Assembly (NCBI GenBank): GCA_963768765.1
Contig: CAVYJK010000026.1
Coordinates: forward strand, 1-64,000
Source: DASWLF01 sp963768765
GTDB lineage: Bacteria; Desulfobacterota; Desulfobaccia; Desulfobaccales; 0-14-0-80-60-11
DNA: 64,000 nucleotides
Direction of reading: 5' to 3'
Part shown: positions 58,497 through 64,000 of the stretch, piece by piece
Layout: every line of letters starts with the position of its first letter
How positions within the stretch are numbered: position 1 is the first letter of the stretch
Notes under the pieces: generated by a model
What the model was told of the DNA's origin: nothing
Database searches by the model: none
What the model saw: the letters and a program-made list of their open reading frames with translations, nothing else
Made by a program: the position numbers and the translations under genes

Positions 58497-58934
58497 ATGG
58501 AATTATTTAGGAGAGAGCAAGTGAAAATTTTGCTGAAGTCGTTAAAGGCCCTGGCGGACGGCAACCGCCTCCGCATCCTGCGGCTCCTGATGGACCGGCC
58601 CCGCTGCGTCTGCGAACTCCAGGCCGCCTTAGGCATTGCCCAGCCCACCGTCTCCAAGCACCTCCGCATTTTAGAGGAAGCGGGCTGGGTGAATAAAGAG
58701 CGCCGGGGAAAAAATTTCATTTACTACCAACTTATTGAGGAGTTAGCCCCTGAAGATCACCGCGCTGACCTGCTTTCCCTATTAAGTCCCCGGCTGCGTC
58801 AGGACCCTGAACTGACGGCCCTCTGCCGCTTGGCGCAGAAACTCAATGCCGAGGAGATTTTAAAAAGGTCCGACAAGCCGCGGTCCGGCCTCTGCCGGGA
58901 ATGCGGCGCCGAGATCACCCTGACCGAGCGATAA
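58497..58934 (+). CDS. ArsR-family regulator, third
   Basis: 145 residues. LLKSLKALADGNRLRILRLLMDRPRCVCELQAALGIAQPTVSKHLRILEEAGWVNKERRGKNFIYYQL: winged helix with RCVCEL, a CxC metal site on the alpha-3 helix. The C-terminus has a further CRECG pair (GLCRECGAEI). It has the DNA-binding fold of the two arsR genes but a different recognition helix, so a different operator is expected. Confidence 0.9.
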   Translation: MELFRREQVKILLKSLKALADGNRLRILRLLMDRPRCVCELQAALGIAQPTVSKHLRILEEAGWVNKERRGKNFIYYQLIEELAPEDHRADLLSLLSPRLRQDPELTALCRLAQKLNAEEILKRSDKPRSGLCRECGAEITLTER

Positions 58935-58969
58935 AACCAAACAAATTCTCATTGAGGTGAATTGCTATC

Positions 58970-59494
58970 ATGTTTATGTCCCACGGCAACTATGGAATCT
59001 GCGTACTGGCGCTGGCCTTGGCCCTGGTGGGCACCGGTCGGGCCCAAACGACCAAACCTGCTTCACCTGACCATGCTATTCTTTATGGCCGGGCGGTCTC
59101 TCTCCTGGACCAGGCCCAACAGAAATTGAATATCGGCAATATTTCTGTGGCCAAGTCCCAGGCGAAAGAGGCCAATTCCTTGTTCACCCTCCTTAAGAAC
59201 GAATACGCCACTGTGCTGGCGGAGCATGAGCTCTCCCCCAAGGAGGACCAGCAACTGGCCATCAACCAAAAGTTGGCCAATGACACCCACGCTCAGGCGA
59301 ATCGCCTGATGGAAACAGCCGCCGCCAAGGATAAGAAAGCCCAGGAGCTTGAGGCGCAGGGACGAGAAGAAGCCTCCAAAGCCTCCTATCGACAGTCCAA
59401 GGACGAATACAATCGGGCGCAAAGTCTCTATGTCAAGTCGGCACTTCAGGCCCTGCGCAATCAGCAGATGATCTTTCGTTTCCTCGCGCCTTAA
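58970..59494 (+). CDS. Secreted helical protein of unknown function
   Basis: 174 residues. Signal peptide (YGICVLALALALVGTGRAQ), then long amphipathic helices with TPR-like spacing: YGRAVSLLDQAQQKLNIGNISVAKSQAKEANSLFTLLKNEYATVLAEHELSP, AQANRLMETAAAKDKKAQELEAQGREEASKASYRQ. Looks like a DUF4398-type or coiled-coil periplasmic protein. GAGGTGAATT ribosome site. Follows the regulator by 35 bases and may be coregulated. Confidence 0.65.
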   Translation: MFMSHGNYGICVLALALALVGTGRAQTTKPASPDHAILYGRAVSLLDQAQQKLNIGNISVAKSQAKEANSLFTLLKNEYATVLAEHELSPKEDQQLAINQKLANDTHAQANRLMETAAAKDKKAQELEAQGREEASKASYRQSKDEYNRAQSLYVKSALQALRNQQMIFRFLAP

Positions 59495-59530
59495 TTCGCG
59501 TAACTAAGCCACATCCCTTCAATCAGTTCG

Positions 59531-59803
59531 GGATTTAAGGGCGAACTGGGATTTATTACCTCCATCAGCGCCCATCACTGCCGCACGTGCAATCGCCTGC
59601 GTCTCACCGCGACTAGCGCCTTGTGTCTCTGCCTTTTTGGAGAAGCCGAGATAGATGTGAAAAACCCTTTTCGCCAGGGCACCTCCGAGGGTTTGCTGAC
59701 ATCTGTCTTTGCAGAGGCCATCAGCCGAAAATTTGGTAGACTCACCTTTCCCCTCGGTAATTTCCCCTTATACGGCTCTTCGATGGTCAGTATCGGCGGC
59801 TGA
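59531..59803 (+). pseudogene. 3' remnant of moaA (GTP 3',8-cyclase)
   Basis: Frame reads GFKGELGFITSISAHHCRTCNRLRLTATSALCLCLFGEAEIDVKNPFRQG and closes at the conserved double glycine: SSMVSIGG, then TGA. CxxCNRLRLT is the C-terminal [4Fe-4S] motif of MoaA, and the terminal GG is its functional C-terminus. Only ~90 of ~330 residues remain, with no start codon or radical-SAM half upstream, so it is a truncated relic. A minus-strand open frame over the same DNA is spurious. Confidence 0.85.
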
Positions 59804-59970
59804 TCGAGGTTCATCGGCAACCCAAGGTTAGTGCTAATCGCACCGCAGAAACTATATTCGATTTTTGCTGTTGTTAAACCAGAGAATATGATGCACCGCC
59901 CAAGCCTCGCGTATAACTTGTTATTATCAACACATTCTAAACTGCCTGGCAAGAACATCACATTTTAAAA

Positions 59971-60009
59971 ACCAGGGGCCACAGGATATCAAACCATACC
60001 TGTGGCCCC
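59971..60009 (-). terminator. Terminator of mvhA operon
   Basis: GGGGCCACAGG / CCTGTGGCCCC, 11-base perfect arms; on the minus strand it is followed by TGGTTTTTAAAA. Lies about 40 bases past the restored MvhA stop at 60051. Confidence 0.8.
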
Positions 60010-60050
60010 AGATTGTCTTGGCTGAAAGCTGAAGGCTGACAGCTAACCGC

Positions 60051-61494
60051 TTAGTTCTTCAGCGTGTCGATCACGTTGCCCTGAGAGTCGGCGATGGTGA
60101 TCTCCACGGCAATACCGCCATCCAGGCGGTGAGTGGCGCAGCTCAGTCACGGGTCGTAGGCGCGTATGGCCATTTCCACCTTGTTCAGGGCTCCCTGGTC
60201 ATACTTGCCTTCCTTGATGCACAGCTTGGCCGCCTGGTTCACCGAGAGATTGATGGCGGCGTCGTTATGGGTGGTGCCCACGATGAGGTTGAGGTTGGTG
60301 ATCAGGCCATTCTCGTCGCAGGTGTAGTCGTGGATCAGGGTGCCCCGGGGGGCCTCCACGCAACCGATGCCTCGGGCCGCCCTGGGCGTAATCGGCACCC
60401 GGATGTCCTTGCTGGTGATCTCCGGGTCGTTCAGGAGCTCCACCGCATGCTCGGCGCACTGCAAGAGCTCGATGAGGCGGGCGTAATGGTACAGCAAGGT
60501 GTAATGGGCCGGCCGGCCGAAGGCCGCCCGGAACTCTTCCAGTTCCTTCTGGGCCAGGGGGGTGCCCATCTTGTCGGCCACGTTGATGCGGGCCAGGCAG
60601 TTGGTGCGGTAGACCCCCGTGGGGTTGTCGAGGTCCAGGTTCAGCTTGCCCCACTTCTTGGCATAGGGGAACTTCTGGTAGGACCAGGGCTCCACCCACT
60701 CGCCGATGTAATCCACGTACTGGTCGTAGGCGAAATCGTCGTAGGAGCCGTCGGGCTTCATCAACCGGAGCTTGCCGTCGTAGAAGTCGAGAGCCCCGTC
60801 CTCGGTGACCGTGCCCAGATACCCCACCTTGATGACGCCGATGGTCTTGATGGCGTCCATATATTTGGGGAAGACGTTGTCCTTGGCGAACTTGATGGAG
60901 AACTTGGAGAACTCCAGCAGTTCCTTAGCCAGGGGCAGCATCTTCTGGCGCTCGGCCTCGGTCATGGGCTTGCTCACCCCGCCCGGTAAGGAGAAGGTGG
61001 GATGGATGGCCCGGCCGGCGAAGGCTTCGATGATTTGAGCGCCCAAGTGGCGCATGTGCACCACCTGCTTGGCGATATCCGGCGCCGCCTGGACGATGCC
61101 CAGCGACGTTGCGCACGGAATAGTCGGCGTCGGGCCCGATGACAAAGTCGGGGGCCGCCAGAAAGTAAAAATGCAGGATTTTATCGCTGACGTAGGCAAT
61201 GCTCTGCATCAGCCGCCGGAGTTTCACCGCCGCGGGAGGCGGGGTTACTCCGAAGCAGGCATCCGCCGCCTTGCTGGAGGCCAGGTGATGGGCCCAGGGA
61301 CAGATGCCGCAGATATGGCAGACCGTCCGGGGCATCTCTTCCACGGGCCGGCCTTCGCAGAATTTCTCAAAGCCGCGCAAGGTCTGGACGTGGAACTTGG
61401 TGTCGGCGACGTTGCCCGCGTCATCCAACGTGATGACCACCTTGGCATGGCCTTCGATCCGGGTTACCGGCTGAATATTGATAACTTTGCCCAT
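60051..61494 (-). CDS. mvhA: Mvh-type [NiFeSe] hydrogenase large subunit with in-frame UGA (putative selenoprotein, one frameshift)
   Basis: Catalytic subunit of the group 3c hydrogenase that feeds HdrA. From ATG at 61494: INIQPVTRIEGHAKVVITLDD, RTVCHICGICPWAHHLASS (first nickel-binding CxxC). An indel near 61110 shifts frame before LGIVQAAPDIAKQVVHM. The C-terminus reads AIRAYDP, TGA (60147-60149), LSCATHRLDGG, ITIADSQGNVIDTLKN, stop TAA at 60051. The family motif is DPCxxCxxH, so TGA falls exactly at the first nickel-ligand Cys; [NiFeSe] enzymes have Sec there. The C-terminal tail after CATH is ~25 residues and would be removed by the maturation protease. A SECIS-like hairpin follows. Truncation at the TGA would lose two nickel ligands. 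Confidence 0.85.
60114..60130 (-). promoter_or_regulatory. Candidate SECIS hairpin of mvhA
   Basis: RNA ACCGCC-UGGAU-GGCGGU at offsets 17-33 after the UGA: perfect six-pair stem, five-base loop with G at its second position. Same offsets and loop type as in mvhD. Confidence 0.7.
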
Positions 61495-61507
61495 GCTTCT
61501 CACCTCC

Positions 61508-62453
61508 TCATTTCGCCGGCCGCGCCGGAATTACCGTCAGAAAACCATGCCCGCCGATATAACGGTTCATCATGGCCCGCCGGTCTACCAGGGATTTGGG
61601 GTCGAGGCCTACCGAGGTCAGGGCCCCCATCATTTCCACCATGGGCCGGGCTCCCTTACGGATGGGGCCGAAGCAGCCCCGGCACGGGGTCCGGGCCTGA
61701 ATGCAACGGGGCACCCCGGTTTTGCCCGCACAGCCGGCCAGGGTCACCGGACCCATGCAGAGGAAACCCTGTTCGTTGATGCAGCGCATCTTCTCCAGGC
61801 CTTCTTCCGGGTTGAATTCCATGTTCTGCAGCCAGCGCTTGACGGGGCCGCCGCCGGACTTCTGTTCCCGAATGACCGGGCAGGTGTCGCAGACGCTCCG
61901 CTCCGGCAGAGCTCCAGGCGGTCTTGCCCTCCAGCAGGGCGGTGACGGCTTCGGCAATCCAGTCGGGGTGGGGCGGACAGCCGGGGATGTAGATGTCCAC
62001 TTTGACGACTTCATCCACCGCGGCACAGGTGGGGGTCCATTCCGGGACACTGGGATCTTTGGGGTTGGGGGCGGGCTCGGTGGTAACGCAATGGCGAAAG
62101 ACCTTCTCAAAGACCTCGTCATTTTTCCACATGTTGGCCTGGGCCGGCACCCCGCCATAGCAGGCGCAACTGCCCAGGGAGATGAGAAACTTGGTTTTCT
62201 TCCGGATTTCCTCTAATTCATGCTTTTGTTCTTCGTTGCGCACGCCGCCCGAAACGATTCCCACCACCGCCTCAGGAATGTCCATAGCCGTTCCGTCGCC
62301 CAACTGACCAAAGAACTTGTGGTCGACCAGGGCCGTCATGTGGACAAATTCTAGTTGGGGTAATATGCCCAGAAGTGCATCTCCAATATTGAGAATGGAA
62401 ATCTCGCAACCGGAGCAGGCGTTCAACCAATCTTCCACTACTTTTACCGGCAT
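61508..62453 (-). CDS. mvhG: Mvh-type hydrogenase small subunit (one frameshift)
   Basis: Carries the iron-sulfur chain between MvhA and MvhD. MPVKVVEDWLNACSGCEISILNIGDALL (proximal CxGCE site), ISLGSCACYGGVPAQ, VDIYIPGCPPHPDWIAEAVTALLEGKTAW. Then an indel near 61915 to LPERSVCDTCPVIREQKSGGG, CINEQGFLCMGPVTLAGCAGKTGVPRCIQARTPCRGCFGP. All expected cysteines are present. Ends 14 bases before mvhA starts. Confidence 0.92.
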
Positions 62454-62527
62454 CGCTCTCCCTCCTTTAAATTAGGGTTCGGCAAGCGGCTTCTCACTTG
62501 CCGCTCCCCAACCGTTGGCCCTGGCCA

Positions 62528-62725
62528 TCAAACTTCCGATTTTTCTACCGTTGCCACCCGCCGGGAATAAACCAGAAACTGATGGTCCTCCACAAACATC
62601 CGCGTTTCAAAGCCGTCCTTCTCGTAATCGTGCATCACCTGCTGAGCCTGGTCCTCCGTATCGTAAGTCCCTCCGTCCCACATGAATTTTTTGCCGTCGA
62701 CTTTTTGGGCCAATGGGATGGTCAT
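62528..62725 (-). CDS. Small protein between mvhG and mvhD
   Basis: 65 residues: TIPLAQKVDGKKFMWDGGTYDTEDQAQQVMHDYEKDGFETRMFVEDHQFLVYSRRVAT. No cysteines. It has Trp/Tyr/Phe-rich strand-helix-strand pattern and fits the operon spacing, so it is likely translated. I do not recognise a family. Confidence 0.6.
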   Translation of the reverse strand: MTIPLAQKVDGKKFMWDGGTYDTEDQAQQVMHDYEKDGFETRMFVEDHQFLVYSRRVATVEKSEV

Positions 62726-62865
62726 TATTGCTTCCTCATTAATGCATTGCCATTTTCTGTAACCGCCTAACGGGCCAGGGCGAAAAGGCGAAAGGGCGAA
62801 GAGACGAAAAGGGCATGAACTCTTAGTATTCGGTTCTTCCCTTGCCTTTTCCCCCTTTTCCCCTT

Positions 62866-63285
62866 TTACCCCCTGGTACTATAGGGGCTGGGCCCCAGGG
62901 CCCGCAAAGCCTCGGTCATCTCCGTCATGACGTCCGCGAACTTCTGGGCCTCAGACGAGGCTATCCATTCGATGCGGAAGCGCTCCGGCTCCAGACCGAA
63001 GTCCTCCAGCATCAGGTCAATCCCTTCGGCGCGATCTTTGGCTTTTTTATTACCTTCCAGGTAATGACATTCGCCCAGGTGTCACCCGCAGATCAGGACG
63101 CCGTCGGCCCCCTTGGTGAGGGCGTCGATGACCAGGTTGGGGTGGATCATGCCCGAGCACATCACCCGGATGACGCGCCCGTTGGGGGGATACTGGATGC
63201 GGGAGACCCCGGCCAGGTCCGCCCCGGCGTAGGAGCACCAGTTGCAGCAAAAGGCGATGATTAGTGGTTCGTACTGATCTTCCAT
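62866..63285 (-). CDS. mvhD: MvhD delta subunit with in-frame UGA (putative selenoprotein)
   Basis: Start ATG 63285 (MEDQYEPLIIAFCCNWCSYAGADLAGVSRIQYPPNGRVIRVMCSG), GADGVLICG, TGA (63082-63084), HLGECHYLEGNKKAKDRAEGIDLMLEDFGLEPERFRIEW, stop 62866. In the family the sequence is CGCHxGxCHY, so TGA sits at the second Cys of the CGC motif. There are no frameshifts; the frame either side of TGA is continuous and homologous. A gene caller would end the protein at 63082 and lose half of it. A 6-bp hairpin with UGGAA loop follows at the exact offsets seen in mvhA. Confidence 0.9.
63049..63065 (-). promoter_or_regulatory. Candidate SECIS hairpin of mvhD
   Basis: RNA AUUACC-UGGAA-GGUAAU at offsets 17-33 after the UGA: perfect six-pair stem, five-base loop with G second. 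Confidence 0.72.
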
Positions 63286-63312
63286 GCTTTCTGAAACCTC
63301 TCTTTTTCCATC

Positions 63313-63372
63313 TGTAGGGGCGCACCGCGTGTGCGCCCTAAAACGGGCGGACACATGGGTCCGCCCCTACAT
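63313..63372 (+). repeat. REP-like composite palindrome, copy 5
   Basis: TGTAGGGGCGCAC-CGCGT-GTGCGCCCTA, then CGGGCGGAC-ACATGG-GTCCGCCC-CTACA: two hairpins bounded by TGTAGG and CCTACA, between hdrA and mvhD. Confidence 0.6.
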
Positions 63373-63378
63373 AAATAC

Positions 63379-64000
63379 CTACCTCAGCCCCAACGCCGCC
63401 TCCACCTGGGCCCCCAGTTGCTCCGGGGTGAAGCCGGCCACGTAGATGCCCTGCTTGGGGCAGGTGGCCATGCAGGAGCCGCAGCCCTTGCACTGGATGC
63501 CGTTGACCTCCACGGTCTTTTTGATGCCGCCGTCCTTCATGTATTCCAGCAAGGTGATGGCCTTGAAGGGACAGGCGTCCACGCAGAAGGCGCAACCGTC
63601 GCAGTTTGCGTCGATGGGGTTGGAGATGATGGATTCCAATTGCAGGAAGTCCCGGGACAAAATGGTGTTGGCCCGGGACGCGCAGGCCAGGGCCTCGGCC
63701 ACCGACTCCTGCAGGGGCTTGGGATAGTGGCAAAGCCCGGCCATGAAGATGCCTTCGGTGGAGGCCTCCACCGGCCTGATCTTGGCGTGGGCCTCGGTGA
63801 AAAAGCCCTCGGCGTTCAGCGGGATCTTGTAAAGCTCGGCCAGCGGCGCGTTCTGGTGGGGGATGATGGCGGTGGCCAGGGTAAGGAAGTCCACCGTGAA
63901 GCTTACCGGCCTTTCCAGGATATGGTCTTTCACCGTGATTTGGAGGCGGCCGTCTGCTTCCTCCACCACCGGCGGTTCGGCGATACTGAAACGGATGAAG
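63379..64000 (-). CDS. hdrA: HdrA-type heterodisulfide reductase subunit, C-terminal part (partial)
   Basis: Runs off the right edge of the window; only the last ~207 residues are seen. FAD/NAD-fold end (SFTVDFLTLATAII, EGIFMAGLCHYPKPLQESVAEALACASRAN) and two 4Fe-4S motifs, CDGCAFCVDACPF and CKGCGSCMATCPKQ, in HdrA order. HdrA is the flavin electron-bifurcating subunit. It is upstream of mvhD and is the natural partner of MvhD. The N-terminal region, where Sec-containing HdrA variants are known, is outside the window. Confidence 0.92.
   Translation of the reverse strand, partial: FIRFSIAEPPVVEEADGRLQITVKDHILERPVSFTVDFLTLATAIIPHQNAPLAELYKIPLNAEGFFTEAHAKIRPVEASTEGIFMAGLCHYPKPLQESVAEALACASRANTILSRDFLQLESIISNPIDANCDGCAFCVDACPFKAITLLEYMKDGGIKKTVEVNGIQCKGCGSCMATCPKQGIYVAGFTPEQLGAQVEAALGLR

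Noticed and set aside
59575..59961. 128-residue minus-strand open frame
   Set aside because: Lies antisense to the moaA remnant, whose CxxCNRLRLT and terminal GG show the plus strand was coding.
1..64000. CRISPR array, insertion sequence or prophage genes
   Set aside because: No regularly spaced direct repeats, transposase, integrase or phage structural gene was seen in the window.

Overview
The window comes from a GC-rich, anaerobic, hydrogen-metabolising bacterium. The gene set (MvhADG hydrogenase with HdrA, a stand-alone lipoylated H-protein, ArsM/ACR3, DGC-domain proteins, RpoH, UGA decoding) fits a sulfate-reducing or syntrophic member of the Desulfobacterota (former Deltaproteobacteria). 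A Desulfobacca-like lineage is my best guess, but no rRNA or other marker in the window fixes it.

Layout. 0-25 kb is mostly housekeeping: MOSC/MogA molybdenum-cofactor genes, Mut7-C protein, two lipoproteins, rpoH, hisHF, NAD(P)HX repair, a CBS protein, tsaE, tandem secreted TPR proteins, a dipeptide-type permease pair, miaA, mutL, rph, rdgB, tRNA-Pro and a TPR membrane protein. hypA and a hydrogenase protease (24.5-25.6 kb) lead into the accessory half. From 25.7 to 43.5 kb nearly everything is on the minus strand. It forms an arsenic/redox island: two arsR, acr3, two uspA, a thioredoxin, ccdA, arsM, a thioredoxin-like protein, a GcvH-like lipoyl carrier, two DGC proteins, an HMA-domain protein, OsmC, lpd, lipA, lplA, five thioredoxin-like proteins, arsC, Fe-S proteins, DUF1573, a ferritin-like protein and an MvhD-like protein. 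44.8-57.4 kb, on the plus strand, holds Spy-like periplasmic proteins, OB-fold secreted proteins flanking an Mrp ATPase, a GT2 glycosyltransferase, a TolC-adaptor-RND efflux operon, ChrA, a rhodanese and MauE. 57.4-59.8 kb holds small proteins, a third DGC protein with a divergent ArsR regulator, and a moaA remnant. 60-64 kb, minus strand, is the electron-bifurcating hydrogenase cluster hdrA(partial)-mvhD-small ORF-mvhG-mvhA.

The strongest unusual signal is a set of four in-frame TGA codons, each at a position where the family has a cysteine. They lie in MvhA (the DP-Cys-xx-Cys nickel ligand), in the hydrogenase-linked MvhD (CG-Cys-H), in a second MvhD inside the arsenic island (FCCxx-Cys), and in an HMA-domain metal-binding protein (T-Cys-MGC). 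Each is followed by a short hairpin with G in its apical loop at bacterial SECIS distance. Two of these hairpins occupy exactly the same offsets. I read all four as selenocysteine codons. Automated annotation would truncate or split all four genes.

The second signal is that the arsenic island carries a complete lipoyl redox module (ligase, lipoyl synthase, carrier protein, dihydrolipoamide dehydrogenase) with no glycine-cleavage or 2-oxoacid dehydrogenase genes. This suggests a lipoyl dithiol relay serving arsenic chemistry.

The sequence also contains many single-base frameshifts, often in G, C or A runs, in otherwise ordinary genes. They look more like consensus errors than gene decay. Where I give a restored gene span, I say so.
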